A stretch of DNA of 51,623 nucleotides from an uncultured Lachnospiraceae bacterium (GCA_947167135.1 CAMVGV010000017.1:1-51623), one strand, 5' to 3'; positions 15,850 to 25,999 are shown, counted from the stretch's first letter. Numbers and translations: made by a program. Notes: generated by a model not told the origin, from the sequence alone.

Positions 15850-16148
15850 TGGCAGACATAAAATACTATGACGTTATACTGAAGCCTGTGGTGACGGAAA
15901 AGTCCATGAACGGACAGGCGGAAAAGAAGTATACGTTCCTTGTTAATCCGGAATCAAATAAATCCCAGATAGCCGAGGCTGTCGAGAAAATGTTTGAGGG
16001 AACAAAGGTAAAGAAGGTGAACACCCTGAATATCCAGGGAAAGAAGAGACGCAGGGGCATGGTTGTCGGCAGGACCGCAAAGAAGAAAAAGGCCATCGTT
16101 ACCCTGACCGAGGATTCAAAGGATATCGAGATCTTTACCGGACTTTGA
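15849..16148 (+). CDS. rplW: 50S ribosomal protein L23
   Basis: A 99-residue L23 (YYDVILKPVVTEKSM, then KYTFLVNPESNKSQIAEAVEKMF). It sits at the tunnel exit, where SRP and trigger factor dock. Start overlaps the rplD stop by one base. A bulged hairpin (about 16171-16198) lies in the 77-bp gap to rplB. Confidence 0.95.
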   Translation: MADIKYYDVILKPVVTEKSMNGQAEKKYTFLVNPESNKSQIAEAVEKMFEGTKVKKVNTLNIQGKKRRRGMVVGRTAKKKKAIVTLTEDSKDIEIFTGL

Positions 16149-16225
16149 AAATAAAGAAACTATAGGCTGCACAGGATAATAAAAAACTATCTGTGCAAGT
16201 CTGATAAAAACTAAGGAGACAGAAA

Positions 16226-17074
16226 ATGGGAATCAAATCATATAACCCCTATACCCCTTCGAGAAGGGCGATGACAGGTTCTGATTTTGCCGAAGTAACA
16301 AAGAAGACTCCCGAGAAGAGTCTGGTTGTGAGACTTCCCAAGCATTCAGGACGTAATAATCAGGGTAAGATCACCGTTCGCCACAGAGGCGGCGGAGCAA
16401 CAATAAAATACAGGATCATCGATTTCAAGAGAAACGACAAGGACGGTATACCTGCAACTGTCGCAGGGATCGAATATGATCCCAACAGAACCGCAAATAT
16501 TGCGCTTCTCGTATATGCGGACGGAGAGAAGAGATACATCCTCGCTCCGGACGGACTCAAGGTCGGACACAAGATCGTTAACGGCAGCGAAGCGGAAATA
16601 AGAATAGGCAATTGCCTCTCATTGAGCGATATCCCCGTAGGTACCAATGTTCACAATATCGAGCTCAGGCCCGGACGCGGCGGACAGATGGTACGTTCGG
16701 CAGGAGCCAGCGCACAGCTCATGGCAAAGGAAGGAAAATACGCAACACTCCGTCTTCCTTCAGGAGAAATGAGAATGGTTCCTATCAACTGCAGGGCAAC
16801 AATAGGAACGGTAGGAAACATTGATCACAGCCTTATCAATTACGGTAAAGCAGGGCGTAAGCGCCATATGGGCATAAGACCCCACGTCCGTGGTTCGGTT
16901 ATGAACCCCAACGACCATCCTCATGGAGGTGGTGAGGGCCGTTCACCCATCGGACGTCCCGGACCCTGTACACCCTGGGGTAAGCCGGCACTTGGCTTAA
17001 AGACCAGAAAGAAGAAAAAGGCTTCCAATAAGCTAATCGTAAGAAGAAGAAACGGAAAGGCTCTTAACGCATGA
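16226..17074 (+). CDS. rplB: 50S ribosomal protein L2
   Basis: A 282-residue L2, slightly longer than the usual 275 or so. The conserved [14 protein letters not shown] start, the central [13 protein letters not shown] block and the C-terminal [17 protein letters not shown]-type block (here [18 protein letters not shown]) are present. The last includes the conserved histidine implicated in peptidyl-transferase activity. ATG follows AAGGAGA. Confidence 0.95.
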   Translation: MGIKSYNPYTPSRRAMTGSDFAEVTKKTPEKSLVVRLPKHSGRNNQGKITVRHRGGGATIKYRIIDFKRNDKDGIPATVAGIEYDPNRTANIALLVYADGEKRYILAPDGLKVGHKIVNGSEAEIRIGNCLSLSDIPVGTNVHNIELRPGRGGQMVRSAGASAQLMAKEGKYATLRLPSGEMRMVPINCRATIGTVGNIDHSLINYGKAGRKRHMGIRPHVRGSVMNPNDHPHGGGEGRSPIGRPGPCTPWGKPALGLKTRKKKKASNKLIVRRRNGKALNA

Positions 17075-17144
17075 GTTTGGGAGCGGCGCCGATAAGAGGC
17101 CGCAGGACGGCGGGGCGCTGCACAGGTAATAAGGAGGAAGAGTA

Positions 17145-17420
17145 ATGTCGCGATCACTTAAAAAGGGACCCTTCGCGGACGCAAGTCTCTTAAAGAAGGT
17201 TGATGAGATGAATAAGGCAGACAATAAGGACGTTATCAAGACCTGGTCACGCCGTTCCACCATCTTCCCTTCCTTTGTGGGACACACAATAGCAGTCCAT
17301 GACGGAAGGAAGCATGTCCCTGTATATATCACCGAGGATATGGTTGGTCATAAGCTTGGTGAATTTGTAGCAACCAGGACATATAGAGGACACTCAGGCA
17401 ACTCTACGTCTGTAAAGTAA
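17145..17420 (+). CDS. rpsS: 30S ribosomal protein S19
   Basis: A 91-residue S19 ([49 protein letters not shown]). It binds near the A site with S13. ATG follows AAGGAGGAAG. The 70 bp before it are GC-rich and hold no gene. Confidence 0.96.
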   Translation: MSRSLKKGPFADASLLKKVDEMNKADNKDVIKTWSRRSTIFPSFVGHTIAVHDGRKHVPVYITEDMVGHKLGEFVATRTYRGHSGNSTSVK

Positions 17421-17447
17421 GGATAAACTGAAAGGAGGTTAGATCCG

Positions 17448-17837
17448 ATGGCAAAAGGACATCGTTCCCAGATCAAAAGAGAAAGAAATGCAAATAAGGA
17501 TACCCGCCCTTCAGCAAAGTTATCCTTCGCCAGGATACCGGTACAGAAGGCCTGCTTTGTGCTTGATGCCGTGCGCGGCAAGAGCTATGAAGAAGCAAAG
17601 GGAATCCTCACATATAATCCGAGATATGCTTCAAGCGTGATTTTGAAGCTTCTGGAATCCGCAGCAGCAAACGCCGAGAACAACAACGGACTGAACAAAA
17701 GCGATCTCTATATAGCCGAGTGCTATGCAACCCCGGGTCCCATTATGAAGAGGATACAGCCCAGGGCACAGGGCAGGGCTTACAGGATAGAGAAGAGAAT
17801 GTGTCATCTGAATGTTGTACTTGATGAGAAAAAGTAA
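17448..17837 (+). CDS. rplV: 50S ribosomal protein L22
   Basis: A 129-residue L22. The core ARIPVQKACFVLDAVRGKSYEEA and the tunnel hairpin KRIQPRAQGRAYRIEKRMCHL are clear. This beta-hairpin is the part that contacts macrolides in known structures. ATG follows AAAGGAGGT. Confidence 0.95.
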   Translation: MAKGHRSQIKRERNANKDTRPSAKLSFARIPVQKACFVLDAVRGKSYEEAKGILTYNPRYASSVILKLLESAAANAENNNGLNKSDLYIAECYATPGPIMKRIQPRAQGRAYRIEKRMCHLNVVLDEKK

Positions 17838-17852
17838 GGGAGGTTCGACAGA

Positions 17853-18533
17853 ATGGGTCAGAAAGTTAATCCCCATGGCTTAAGAGTAGGTATCATAAAA
17901 GACTGGGATTCAAAATGGTACGCTGAAGGTGATTTCGCGGATTATCTTGTGGAAGATTATAAGATCAGGGATTACCTGAAGAGAAATCTCTATGCTGCAG
18001 GCATTTCAAAGATAGAGATAGAAAGATCGGCCGGAAGGGTAAGGGCAACCGTATTTACCTCAAAGCCCGGTATCATTATCGGAAAGAGCGGTAAGGATAT
18101 CGAGAAGACAAAGGCTGTTCTTCAGAGAAAGACCGGAAAGAATATTGATATAGAGATCAGGCAGATAAAGCGCCCAGATCTGGATGCTCAGCTCGTTGCG
18201 GAGAACATCGCACAGCAGCTTGAGAACCGTGTTTCTTTCCGCCGCGCCATGAAGTCTGCTATGCAGAGAACCATAAAGAACGGCGCGAAGGGTATCAAGG
18301 CTTCGGTTTCAGGACGCCTGGGCGGTGCTGATATTGCCCGCAGAGAGTTCTATTCGGAGGGTACCATCCCTCTTCAGACCTTAAGGGCTGATATCGACTA
18401 CGGATTTGCCGAGGCTGATACCACATACGGTAAGGTAGGCGTAAAGGTTTGGATCTACAAGGGTGAGATCCTTCCCGGTAAGAATAAACAGGAAGCAGGA
18501 GCTGCTGCCGGTAGAGAAGGGAGAGATCAGTAA
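17853..18533 (+). CDS. rpsC: 30S ribosomal protein S3
   Basis: A 226-residue S3. It begins [22 protein letters not shown] and holds the KH-domain GxxG loop ([13 protein letters not shown]) and the C-terminal [14 protein letters not shown] block. It forms part of the mRNA entry helicase of the ribosome. The stop TAA shares a base with the start of rplP, so translation is coupled. Confidence 0.96.
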   Translation: MGQKVNPHGLRVGIIKDWDSKWYAEGDFADYLVEDYKIRDYLKRNLYAAGISKIEIERSAGRVRATVFTSKPGIIIGKSGKDIEKTKAVLQRKTGKNIDIEIRQIKRPDLDAQLVAENIAQQLENRVSFRRAMKSAMQRTIKNGAKGIKASVSGRLGGADIARREFYSEGTIPLQTLRADIDYGFAEADTTYGKVGVKVWIYKGEILPGKNKQEAGAAAGREGRDQ

Positions 18534-18979
18534 TGTTAATGCCGAAGAGAGTTAAGCATCGTAAGCAGATGCGTGGTTCCCTTAAAGGAAAAGCAAACAG
18601 CGGCAATACAATAACATACGGAGAGTACGGAATAGTCGCTCTCGAGCCTGTATGGGTCCGCTCAAATCAGATTGAGGCAGCCCGTGTCGCTATGACAAGA
18701 TATGTGAAGCGTGGCGGAAAAGTCTGGATCAAGATTTTCCCCGACAAGCCGGTTACAGCAAAGCCCGCTGAGACCCGAATGGGATCGGGAAAAGGTGCTG
18801 TTGACTACTGGGTAGCTGTAGTAAAGCCCGGACGCGTTATGTTCGAGATAGCAGGAGTTCCCGAGGATACTGCAAGGGAAGCACTTCGTCTTGCATCCCA
18901 CAAGCTTCCCTGCAAGTGCAAGATCGTTAGCAAGGACGACCTTCTTGAACAGGTTAAATTAAAAGGCGGTGACATCTGA
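18533..18979 (+). CDS. rplP: 50S ribosomal protein L16
   Basis: A 148-residue L16 ([21 protein letters not shown]). The conserved RKQMRG stretch and [22 protein letters not shown] are present. ATG 18533 overlaps the rpsC stop and lies 7 nt after GGGAGAG. A second in-frame ATG at 18539 is too far from that site. Its stop overlaps the rpmC start. Confidence 0.95.
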   Translation: MLMPKRVKHRKQMRGSLKGKANSGNTITYGEYGIVALEPVWVRSNQIEAARVAMTRYVKRGGKVWIKIFPDKPVTAKPAETRMGSGKGAVDYWVAVVKPGRVMFEIAGVPEDTAREALRLASHKLPCKCKIVSKDDLLEQVKLKGGDI

Positions 18980-19185
18980 TGAAAACTGATAATTACGTTA
19001 AGGAATTAAGAGATAAATCGGTTTCCGAGCTCGGTGAAGCTTTGACGGCAGCAAAGAAGGAGCTCTTCAATTTAAGGTTCCAGAATGCAACAAATCAGCT
19101 CGATAACACCAGCAGAATAAAGGAAGTAAGAAAGAACATTGCCAGGATACAGACTGTATTGACAGAAAGTGCGGCAAAGTCCTGA
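18979..19185 (+). CDS. rpmC: 50S ribosomal protein L29
   Basis: A 68-residue L29 made of the usual two long helices ([29 protein letters not shown], then [15 protein letters not shown]; both shown in part). It lies at the tunnel exit beside L23. It starts on the last base of rplP, after an AAAAGGCGGTGA ribosome site. Confidence 0.95.
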   Translation: MKTDNYVKELRDKSVSELGEALTAAKKELFNLRFQNATNQLDNTSRIKEVRKNIARIQTVLTESAAKS

Positions 19186-19214
19186 ACTGAAGATATTTTA
19201 AGGAGACCAAAATC

Positions 19215-19472
19215 ATGTCAGAAAGAAATCTTAGAAAGACGCGTACCGGAAAGGTTACGAGCAACAAAATGGACAAGACCATTACGGTTGCAGTTGTCGA
19301 TAACGTAAGGCATCCGCTTTACAAGAAGATAGTAAAGAGAACCTACAAGCTTAAGGCTGAGGATGCAAAAAATGAATGCAATATTGGTGATACCGTTACG
19401 GTTATGGAGACAAGACCCTTAAGCAAAACAAAGAGATGGAGGCTTGTCGAGATCATCGAAAGAGCTAAGTAA
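19215..19472 (+). CDS. rpsQ: 30S ribosomal protein S17
   Basis: An 85-residue S17 with the family blocks [37 protein letters not shown] and [16 protein letters not shown]. It is an OB-fold primary binder of 16S rRNA. ATG follows AAGGAGA. Confidence 0.96.
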   Translation: MSERNLRKTRTGKVTSNKMDKTITVAVVDNVRHPLYKKIVKRTYKLKAEDAKNECNIGDTVTVMETRPLSKTKRWRLVEIIERAK

Positions 19473-19494
19473 CTAAGGTGAAAGGAGTTTTAGC

Positions 19495-19863
19495 ATGGTA
19501 CAGCAGGAAACCAGATTAAAAGTCGCAGATAATACCGGCGCTAAGGAAATCCTTTGCATCAGAGTTATGGGCGGCTCAATGAGGAGATATGCCGGCGTAG
19601 GTGATACCATCGTTGCTACTGTCAAAGATGCAACACCCGGCGGAGTTGTTAAAAAAGGTGATGTAGTAAAGGCTGTTGTAGTACGCACGGTTAAGAGCAT
19701 CCGCCGTAAGGACGGCTCATATATCCGCTTCGACGACAATGCGGCTGTCATCATCAAGGAGGACTTAACCCCCAGAGGAACACGTATTTTTGGACCGGTT
19801 GCACGTGAGCTTCGTGACAAGCACTTCATGAAGATAGTATCCCTTGCACCGGAAGTACTGTAA
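19495..19863 (+). CDS. rplN: 50S ribosomal protein L14
   Basis: A 122-residue L14. [24 protein letters not shown] and [26 protein letters not shown] (shown in part) are canonical at both ends. It forms an intersubunit bridge. First gene of the spc part of the cluster by the usual division. ATG follows GAAAGGAG. Confidence 0.97.
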   Translation: MVQQETRLKVADNTGAKEILCIRVMGGSMRRYAGVGDTIVATVKDATPGGVVKKGDVVKAVVVRTVKSIRRKDGSYIRFDDNAAVIIKEDLTPRGTRIFGPVARELRDKHFMKIVSLAPEVL

Positions 19864-19875
19864 GGGAGGGTGCAT

Positions 19876-20187
19876 ATGGCAACAATGAGAATAAAAAAGG
19901 GCGATAACGTTCAGGTCATCGCCGGTAAGGACAAGGGCAAGAGCGGAAAGGTCATTTCCGTTGATTACAAAAAGAGGAAGGTAGTCGTAGAAGGTGTAAA
20001 CATGATCGCAAAGCATGAAAAGCCCTCAGCGACAAACCAGGACGGAGGTATCGTCCACAAGGAAGCAGCTCTGGATTTAAGCAACGTAATGTTTGAGCAC
20101 AATGGAAAGCCTGTCAGGATCGGTTTCAGGGTTGACGGAGAAAAGAAGGTCCGCTTTGACCGTAAGTCCGGCGAGGCGGTTGACTAA
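19876..20187 (+). CDS. rplX: 50S ribosomal protein L24
   Basis: A 103-residue L24 with an N-terminal KOW motif ([20 protein letters not shown]). It initiates assembly of the large subunit. I chose ATG 19876, 6 nt after GGGAGG. The in-frame GTG at 19870 would add only two residues and touches the ribosome site. Confidence 0.95.
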   Translation: MATMRIKKGDNVQVIAGKDKGKSGKVISVDYKKRKVVVEGVNMIAKHEKPSATNQDGGIVHKEAALDLSNVMFEHNGKPVRIGFRVDGEKKVRFDRKSGEAVD

Positions 20188-20206
20188 GGCTTAGGAGGAA
20201 GAAACA

Positions 20207-20746
20207 TTGAGCAGACTGAGAGAACAGTACCAGACAGAGATCGTCGAGGCGATGACGAAGAAGTTTGGCTATAAGAACGTAATGCAGGTTCCGAAGCTCG
20301 TAAAGATCGTAGTCAACATGGGCGTCGGAGAAGCAAAAGACAATGCCAAGGTTCTTGATTCCGCAGTGGCGGATATGCAGACCATTACCGGACAGAAGGC
20401 CGTTGTCACAAAGGCAAAGAAGGCTGTGGCAAACTTCAAGATCCGTGAAGGAATGCCTATCGGCTGTAAGGTTACTTTAAGGGGCGAGAAAATGTATGAA
20501 TTCCTTGACCGCCTTGTAAACCTGGCGCTTCCCAGAGTGCGTGACTTCCGCGGAGTGAGCGCAGATTCCTTTGACGGAAGAGGAAATTACGCTCTGGGTA
20601 TCAAGGAGCAGCTTATCTTCCCTGAGATCGAGTATGACAAGATCGATAAGGTAAGGGGAATGGACATAATAGTTGTTACCACGGCGAAGACCGATGAAGA
20701 GGCAAGGGAACTTTTAAGGCTTTTCAATATGCCTTTTGCGAGATAA
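20207..20746 (+). CDS. rplE: 50S ribosomal protein L5
   Basis: A 179-residue L5 ([24 protein letters not shown]). It binds 5S rRNA. The conserved blocks [15 protein letters not shown] and [21 protein letters not shown] are present. The start is TTG, 8 nt after GGAGG. No ATG fits the N-terminus, so the rare codon is well supported. Confidence 0.95.
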   Translation: MSRLREQYQTEIVEAMTKKFGYKNVMQVPKLVKIVVNMGVGEAKDNAKVLDSAVADMQTITGQKAVVTKAKKAVANFKIREGMPIGCKVTLRGEKMYEFLDRLVNLALPRVRDFRGVSADSFDGRGNYALGIKEQLIFPEIEYDKIDKVRGMDIIVVTTAKTDEEARELLRLFNMPFAR

Positions 20747-20759
20747 GGAGGAACTTTCA

Positions 20760-20945
20760 ATGGCAAAATTGTCTATGAAGCTTAAGCAGCAGAGAAAGCC
20801 CAAGTTCTCAACAAGGGCATACACACGCTGCAGGATCTGCGGTCGTCCCCATGCAGTCTTAAGGAAATACGGCATCTGCCGCGTTTGCTTCAGAGAGCTG
20901 GCGTATAAGGGACAGATCCCGGGTGTTAAGAAGGCATCCTGGTAA
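20760..20945 (+). CDS. rpsN: 30S ribosomal protein S14, type Z (zinc-binding)
   Basis: A 61-residue short S14 with four zinc-ligand cysteines ([20 protein letters not shown]). This is the C+ form; the longer C- form lacks the cysteines. ATG follows AAGGAGG. An upstream in-frame ATG at 20736 lies within the rplE end and has no ribosome site. Confidence 0.96.
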   Translation: MAKLSMKLKQQRKPKFSTRAYTRCRICGRPHAVLRKYGICRVCFRELAYKGQIPGVKKASW

Positions 20946-20979
20946 GCCGACCTAAGGTTATGGAAAGGAGTATGTGTCG

Positions 20980-21381
20980 ATGACAACAAATGACCCTATT
21001 GCAGATATGCTTACCAGAATCCGTAATGCAAATACTGCAAAGCATGATACAGTTGACATTCCTTCATCCAAGATGAAGCTTGCTATAGCAGATATCCTTG
21101 TGGATGAGGGTTATGTAAAGAAGTACGATCTCGTTGAGAACGGAAACTTCAAGGATATAAGGATCACATTAAAGTACGCTGATGACAAGAACACAAGGGT
21201 TATCTCGGGATTAAAGAGGATCAGTAAGCCCGGACTCCGTGTTTATGCAGGGAAGGAGAAGCTTCCCAGAGTTCTCGGCGGCCTCGGTATCGCGATTCTT
21301 TCAACAAATGAGGGAGTGATAACCGACAAAAAGGCCCGTGAGCTCAACGTCGGCGGCGAAGTCCTAGCGTTTGTCTGGTAA
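20980..21381 (+). CDS. rpsH: 30S ribosomal protein S8
   Basis: A 133-residue S8 ([23 protein letters not shown]). The conserved [30 protein letters not shown] (partly shown) lies in the C-terminal half. In E. coli S8 represses the spc operon. ATG 20980 lies 9 nt after AAAGGAG. The gene is followed by an unusual 343-bp repeat region before rplF. Confidence 0.95.
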   Translation: MTTNDPIADMLTRIRNANTAKHDTVDIPSSKMKLAIADILVDEGYVKKYDLVENGNFKDIRITLKYADDKNTRVISGLKRISKPGLRVYAGKEKLPRVLGGLGIAILSTNEGVITDKKARELNVGGEVLAFVW

Positions 21382-21678
21382 ACGATCCAGCGGATCGTTT
21401 ACGGGTGCGTTACGAGCGCCATGCGCGAGTGCACCCCGGGGCCTCCCGGAAGCGAACACCTGAAGCGACGCAAAGCGCTGAGCGCGAGTGGGGCCGGGGC
21501 CTCCCGGAAGCGAACACTTGAAGAGACGCAAAGCGCTATGCGCGAGTGCACCCCGGGGCCTCCCGGAAGCGAACACCTGAAGCGACGCAAAGCGCTAAGC
21601 GTGTCAGTGCCCCGGGGCTTCCCGGAAGCGAACACCTGAAGCGACACAAAGCGCCATGCGCGAGTGGGACCGGGAAAA
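21381..21678. repeat. Hairpin and four ~59-bp GC-rich tandem repeats between rpsH and rplF
   Basis: AACGATCC/GGATCGTT (21381-21399, 3-nt loop) overlaps the last base of rpsH. Four imperfect units follow at 21421-21480, 21481-21537, 21538-21596 and 21597-21655, with a truncated fifth at 21656-21678. Each unit holds CCCGGAAGCGAACAC (lost only in the truncated one), followed by GAAG.GAC.CAAAGCGC. Each also begins near a CCCCGGGG-type palindrome. No ribosome site or protein-like codon pattern was seen in the open frames across it. Normal spc operons have only a few tens of bases here. Confidence 0.93.
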
Positions 21679-21724
21679 TAGCAGCTGTTTTGAATTTGGT
21701 TAATTATATGAGAAAGGAGCGGGC

Positions 21725-22264
21725 ATGTCACGAATCGGAAAAATGCCTATCGCTATCCCCGGCGGAGTAACCGTCGAGGTAGCAGAAAATAACAAGGTGA
21801 CTGTAAAGGGACCGAAGGGGACATTATCAAGGACTCTTCCTTCTGTAGTGAGCATCAAACAGGAGAACGGGGAATTAAAGGTAGAGCGTCCCAATGACGA
21901 GAAAGAGACAAAGGCTCTTCACGGTCTCACAAGAGCACTTATCAACAATATGGTTGTGGGTGTTACGGAAGGATATACGAAGATACTTGAGATAAACGGT
22001 GTCGGATACAGAGCTGCAAAGCAGGGAAAGAAGCTTACACTTACTCTTGGTTATTCACATCCCGTTGAGATGGAGGATCCTGAAGGTATCGAGACAAAGG
22101 TTACCGACAATAAGATCGAGGTAAGCGGTATCGATAAGGAAAAGGTCGGACAGTATGCAGCTGTCATCAGGGAAAAGAAGAAGCCTGAACCTTATAAGGG
22201 CAAGGGTATCAAGTATTCAGATGAGAGAATCAGACGCAAGGTCGGCAAGGCCGGTAAGAAGTAA
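21725..22264 (+). CDS. rplF: 50S ribosomal protein L6
   Basis: A 179-residue L6 ([19 protein letters not shown]). The duplicated fold is seen, with [16 protein letters not shown] in the second half and the C-terminal [26 protein letters not shown] (shown in part). It binds near the sarcin-ricin loop. ATG lies 6 nt after AAAGGAG. Translation must restart after the long repeat region upstream. Confidence 0.96.
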   Translation: MSRIGKMPIAIPGGVTVEVAENNKVTVKGPKGTLSRTLPSVVSIKQENGELKVERPNDEKETKALHGLTRALINNMVVGVTEGYTKILEINGVGYRAAKQGKKLTLTLGYSHPVEMEDPEGIETKVTDNKIEVSGIDKEKVGQYAAVIREKKKPEPYKGKGIKYSDERIRRKVGKAGKK

Positions 22265-22282
22265 TTAAGGAGGACACTTGGA

Positions 22283-22651
22283 ATGGTCAGTAAGAAAAAG
22301 AGATCAGACGTTCGTGCAAAAAAACATATGAAGATACGCAAGACTCTGAGTGGTACTTCATCAAGGCCCAGGCTCTCTGTATTCAGAAGCAATAAGCATA
22401 TGTATGCACAGGTAATAGATGACGATGCGGCAAATACGCTGGTTTCAGCATCGACAACGGAGAAGGCTGTGAGAAGCGAACTGAAGTATACAGATGACGT
22501 GGAAGCAGCAAAGTATCTGGGAACGGTTATCGCAAAGAGAACATTGGACAAAGGCATCAAGGAAGTTGTCTTCGACAGAGGCGGCTTTATCTACCAGGGC
22601 AAGGTTAAGGCTCTTGCAGATGCTGCCAGAGAAGAGGGACTCAAATTCTAA
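22283..22651 (+). CDS. rplR: 50S ribosomal protein L18
   Basis: A 122-residue L18, a 5S rRNA binder. Blocks [20 protein letters not shown] and [28 protein letters not shown] are canonical. ATG follows AAGGAGGACA. Ordinary member of the spc operon. Confidence 0.96.
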   Translation: MVSKKKRSDVRAKKHMKIRKTLSGTSSRPRLSVFRSNKHMYAQVIDDDAANTLVSASTTEKAVRSELKYTDDVEAAKYLGTVIAKRTLDKGIKEVVFDRGGFIYQGKVKALADAAREEGLKF

Positions 22652-22668
22652 GGAGGAAGGAGAAGACA

Positions 22669-23178
22669 ATGAAGCACAGCATTATTGATGCAAACAGCCT
22701 TGAGCTGGAAGATAAGGTGGTTACGATTAAAAGGGTCACCAAGGTTGTAAAGGGCGGACGTAATATGCGTTTCTCGGCACTTGTGGTTCTGGGCGACCGT
22801 AACGGACACGTTGGTGTCGGCCTCGGAAAGGCAGCGGAAATTCCCGAAGCAATCCGCAAGGGCAAGGAGGACGCAGCAAAGAAGCTTATAGATGTAGCGA
22901 TAGATGATAACGGATCCATCACCTATGATTTTATCGGCAAATTCGGAGGAGCGTCCATTCTTCTGAAGAAGGCTCCCGAAGGAACAGGTATAATCGCAGG
23001 AGGTCCCGCGCGTATAGTCTGCGAGCTTGCAGGGATCAGGAATATCCGTACAAAGTCGCTGGGATCGAATAACAAGCAGAACGTGGTTCTTGCAGCCATC
23101 AACGCACTTTCCCAGATAAAGACACCTGAAGAGGTGGCCAGACTTCGCGGAAAGACCGTAGAAGAAGTAATGGCTTAA
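22669..23178 (+). CDS. rpsE: 30S ribosomal protein S5
   Basis: A 169-residue S5. The double-stranded RNA-binding N-domain ([36 protein letters not shown], partly shown) and the C-domain [24 protein letters not shown] are clear. It contributes to decoding accuracy. ATG follows AGGAGGAAGGAG. Confidence 0.96.
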   Translation: MKHSIIDANSLELEDKVVTIKRVTKVVKGGRNMRFSALVVLGDRNGHVGVGLGKAAEIPEAIRKGKEDAAKKLIDVAIDDNGSITYDFIGKFGGASILLKKAPEGTGIIAGGPARIVCELAGIRNIRTKSLGSNNKQNVVLAAINALSQIKTPEEVARLRGKTVEEVMA

Positions 23179-23191
23179 GGAGGCAGTCAAA

Positions 23192-23374
23192 ATGTCAGGA
23201 AAATTAAAGGTAACACTTATTAAATCCCCTATCGGTGCCATTCCGAAGCACAGGGCTACAGTTGAGGCGATGGGACTCCGGAGGACAAATAAATTCGTTG
23301 AGCTGCCTGATAATGAAGCAGTACGCGGAATGTGCAATGCAGTGAAGCACATGGTAAAAGTGGAGGAAATATAA
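23192..23374 (+). CDS. rpmD: 50S ribosomal protein L30
   Basis: A 60-residue L30 (LKVTLIKSPIGAIPKHRATVEAMGLRRTNK). Length and sequence are typical. ATG follows AAGGAGG. It is followed by a 122-nt leader with three hairpins before rplO, unusually long for this spot. Confidence 0.95.
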   Translation: MSGKLKVTLIKSPIGAIPKHRATVEAMGLRRTNKFVELPDNEAVRGMCNAVKHMVKVEEI

Positions 23375-23377
23375 TTT

Positions 23378-23484
23378 TGAAAGTTAGCTTTCAGAATTAT
23401 CCTTTGTGATGCCGGAAAGCTGCATCACAAATGGGTCAAATCCGCTCATATAGAGCGGGAAGCGATGTAATAGGGAAGGAGCGG
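23378..23484 (+). promoter_or_regulatory. Three-hairpin leader of rplO with a switchable third stem
   Basis: Hairpin 1: TGAAAG/CTTTCA (23378-23393). Hairpin 2: TTTGTGATGC/GCATCACAAA (23403-23431), a perfect 10-bp stem. Hairpin 3: CCGCTC/GAGCGG (23442-23458). The CCGCTC strand can equally pair with a second GAGCGG at 23479-23484, which overlaps the GGAG 15 nt before the rplO ATG. The same arrangement precedes echF and rpmJ. No promoter was recognised here. Regulation is inferred from pairing. Confidence 0.55.
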
Positions 23485-23496
23485 AATCGACAAGAG

Positions 23497-23940
23497 ATGG
23501 AATTAAATAATTTAAGACCTGCTGCAAGTCAGAAACATAAGAATAATTTCCGTAAGGGTCGCGGACACGCTTCCGGAAACGGAAAAACCGCAGGATATGG
23601 ACATAAGGGTCAGAAGGCACGTTCAGGAGCACCCAGGATCGGGTTCGAGGGCGGACAGATGCCCCTTTACAGAAGGATTCCGAAGCGCGGCTTTAAGAAT
23701 ATCAACAGGAAGAATATTGTTGCCATAAACTTAAGTACACTTGAGCACTACTATGAGGACGGCGATACCGTAGTCAGTGAAGATCTCATTGAAAGAGGGA
23801 TCATAAAAGATACCTATGACGGGCTCAAGATCCTTGGCAACGGAGAGATTACAAAAAAGCTGACTGTTAAGGCAAACGCATTTTCTGAGACAGCTAAGAC
23901 AAAAATTGAGGCTGCAGGTGGGAAAGCTGAGGTGATCTGA
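23497..23940 (+). CDS. rplO: 50S ribosomal protein L15
   Basis: A 147-residue L15 ([23 protein letters not shown]). The glycine-rich [22 protein letters not shown] block is typical. I set the start at 23497 by family length. The open frame extends to 23431 through the hairpin leader without support. The stop overlaps the secY start (TGATG). Confidence 0.95.
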   Translation: MELNNLRPAASQKHKNNFRKGRGHASGNGKTAGYGHKGQKARSGAPRIGFEGGQMPLYRRIPKRGFKNINRKNIVAINLSTLEHYYEDGDTVVSEDLIERGIIKDTYDGLKILGNGEITKKLTVKANAFSETAKTKIEAAGGKAEVI

Positions 23941-25271
23941 TGCTTGAATCAGTACGCAATGCCTTTAAGATCAAGGATATCAGGGACAGGATTTTATATA
24001 CTTTATTGATACTGTTTCTTATAAGGCTTGGCTGTCAGCTTCCGATACCGGGTGTGAACCGTGAATACTTCTCACAGTGGTTTGCAAACCTCACAGGGGA
24101 TAATTTCGGATTTTTCAATGCTTTTACCGGCGGTTCCTTTGAGAATATGTCGATCTTTGCATTGAACATCACACCCTACATTACATCATCGATCATCATC
24201 GAGCTTCTGACCATAGCCATTCCTTATCTAGAGGAAAAACAGCGGGACGGACAGGAAGGACGTAAGGTTCTGATCTCCATAACCCGTTATGTGACCATAG
24301 GTCTTTCGATCCTGGAGTCATCGGCCATGGCCATAGGCTTCTACAATCAGGGTATTATGGAAACGAACATGAACCCCTGGATTATCGGGATCATGATCGT
24401 TACGGGACTTACGGGAGGTTCAGCGCTCCTTATGTGGTTTGGTGAACAGATCACGGAAAAGGGAGTCGGAAACGGTATCTCCATAGTCCTGACAATAAAT
24501 ATCATTTCGAGACTGCCCCAGGATATGTCCTCGCTGTGGGATATGTTCATCCGGTCCAACTATATGGACGGAAAAGTGCTGATGGCAATACTTGCTGCAG
24601 TGGTCATTCTGGCAGTCATTCTCGGAACTGTTGTTCTTACCGTACTTCTTAACGGTGCGGAGAGAAGGATCCCGGTTCAGTATGCAAGAAAGGTAGCCGG
24701 AAGAAAGATGGTGGGAGGAACCCAGAGCAGTATTCCTCTTAAGGTAAATACCAGCGGAGTTATTCCCGTTATCTTTGCATCCTCCATAATGCAGTTCCCC
24801 ATTGTTATCTGCCAGCTCTTCGGAATACAGGCGGGTTCGAATCTGGGAGGACAGATCCTAAGGCTCCTGAATTCAGGAAACTGGTGTAATCCCGCAGCTC
24901 CAATTTACAGCATAGGGCTGCTGATATACATAGTACTGGTGGTATTTTTCGCATACTTCTATACCTCCATTACCTTCAATCCTCTGGAGGTTTCGGACAA
25001 CCTAAAGAAGCAGGGCGGCTTTATTCCCGGTATACGTCCCGGAAAGCCCACCAATGACTATCTTACGAATATACTGAACTACATAATATTCATCGGAGCA
25101 GTCGGGCTCGTGATCGTTGCGGTCATACCCATCTTCTTCAACGGATTTTTCGGAGCGAATGTATCCTTCGGAGGAACCAGCCTTATCATTATCGTAGGAG
25201 TTATCCTCGAGACACTGAAGCAGATAGAGTCCAGAATGCTGGTAAGAAGCTATAAGGGATTTTTGGCATAG
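23940..25271 (+). CDS. secY: Preprotein translocase channel subunit SecY
   Basis: A 443-residue integral membrane protein with about ten hydrophobic helices. The first helix follows the conserved AFKIKDIRDRILYTLLIL. Plug and pore-ring segments lie in the N-terminal half. The cytosolic loop with NGAERRIPVQYARKVAGRK (about 238-256) and the late FYTSITFNPLEVSDNLKKQGG loop contact the ribosome and SecA. It is translationally coupled to rplO. Confidence 0.97.
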   Translation: MLESVRNAFKIKDIRDRILYTLLILFLIRLGCQLPIPGVNREYFSQWFANLTGDNFGFFNAFTGGSFENMSIFALNITPYITSSIIIELLTIAIPYLEEKQRDGQEGRKVLISITRYVTIGLSILESSAMAIGFYNQGIMETNMNPWIIGIMIVTGLTGGSALLMWFGEQITEKGVGNGISIVLTINIISRLPQDMSSLWDMFIRSNYMDGKVLMAILAAVVILAVILGTVVLTVLLNGAERRIPVQYARKVAGRKMVGGTQSSIPLKVNTSGVIPVIFASSIMQFPIVICQLFGIQAGSNLGGQILRLLNSGNWCNPAAPIYSIGLLIYIVLVVFFAYFYTSITFNPLEVSDNLKKQGGFIPGIRPGKPTNDYLTNILNYIIFIGAVGLVIVAVIPIFFNGFFGANVSFGGTSLIIIVGVILETLKQIESRMLVRSYKGFLA

Positions 25272-25279
25272 TTTATTGC

Positions 25280-25337
25280 TGTCCTGAGCGTAGCGAAGGA
25301 AAATTCAGCTTGTCATCCTGAGCGTAGCGAAGGATCT
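25280..25337. repeat. Two copies of the dispersed hairpin repeat between secY and adk
   Basis: A truncated plus-oriented copy (TGTCCTGAGCGTAGCGAAGGA, shown here as its core CCTGAGCGTAGCGAAGG, from 25280) is followed by a full copy at 25311-25337. The arms read ATCCT/AGGAT, unlike the ATTCT/AGAAT arms of other copies. They fill most of the 89-bp gap. Confidence 0.9.
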
Positions 25338-25360
25338 TTCTGAAAGGAAGGAAATACATT

Positions 25361-25999
25361 ATGAAGATAATCATGCTGGGAGCTCCCGGAGCCGGGAAAG
25401 GAACACAGGCAAAGAGGATAGCCGAAAAGTACGGCATTCCCCACATCTCAACCGGAGATATATTCCGTGCGAATATCAAGAACGGAACGGAGCTTGGAAA
25501 AGAAGCGAAGAAATACATGGATGAGGGACAGCTTGTTCCCGACGAGCTCACGGTGAGGATACTTCTCGACAGAGTTGCGGATGCAGATTGTAAGAACGGT
25601 TATGTTCTGGATGGCTTCCCGAGGACGATCCCACAGGCAGAGGTTCTGACGAGCGAGCTGGAAAAGCTCGGTGAGAAAGTCGATTTTGCCATAGATGTGG
25701 ACGTTCCCGACGAGAACATCATAAACAGAATGTCAGGAAGACGTGCGTGTCTGAAATGCGGAGCCACATATCATCTTAAATATCTGAAGCCGGCAAAGGA
25801 CGGAATCTGTGATAAATGCGGATCCGAGCTTGTCCTCCGTGACGATGACAAGCCCGAAACGGTTAAAAAACGTCTCGGAGTGTACCACGAGCAGACCCAG
25901 CCTCTGATCGATTATTACACAAAGGCCGGTGTACTCCACACGGTCGACGGAACGAAAGAGCCCGATGAAGTTTTTGAGGCTATAGTTGAAATACTGTAA
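25361..25999 (+). CDS. adk: Adenylate kinase with zinc-binding lid
   Basis: A 212-residue enzyme interconverting AMP + ATP and 2 ADP. P-loop [10 protein letters not shown] at residues 7-16; AMP-binding [22 protein letters not shown] in the middle. The lid domain has four cysteines (CLKCGATYH and CDKCGSEL), the zinc form seen in Gram-positives. ATG follows AAGGAAGG. In many clostridia map follows; here infA starts 22 bp after the stop. Confidence 0.97.
   Translation: MKIIMLGAPGAGKGTQAKRIAEKYGIPHISTGDIFRANIKNGTELGKEAKKYMDEGQLVPDELTVRILLDRVADADCKNGYVLDGFPRTIPQAEVLTSELEKLGEKVDFAIDVDVPDENIINRMSGRRACLKCGATYHLKYLKPAKDGICDKCGSELVLRDDDKPETVKKRLGVYHEQTQPLIDYYTKAGVLHTVDGTKEPDEVFEAIVEIL

Noticed and set aside
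21421-21639. 72-residue open frame across the GC-rich repeats (plus further frames on both strands)
   Set aside because: It is built only of repeat units, has no ribosome site and shows frame openness on both strands, as expected for GC-rich repeats.
22648-23352. 234-residue minus-strand frame over rpsE and rpmD
   Set aside because: Runs antisense to two clear ribosomal genes and has no recognisable protein features.
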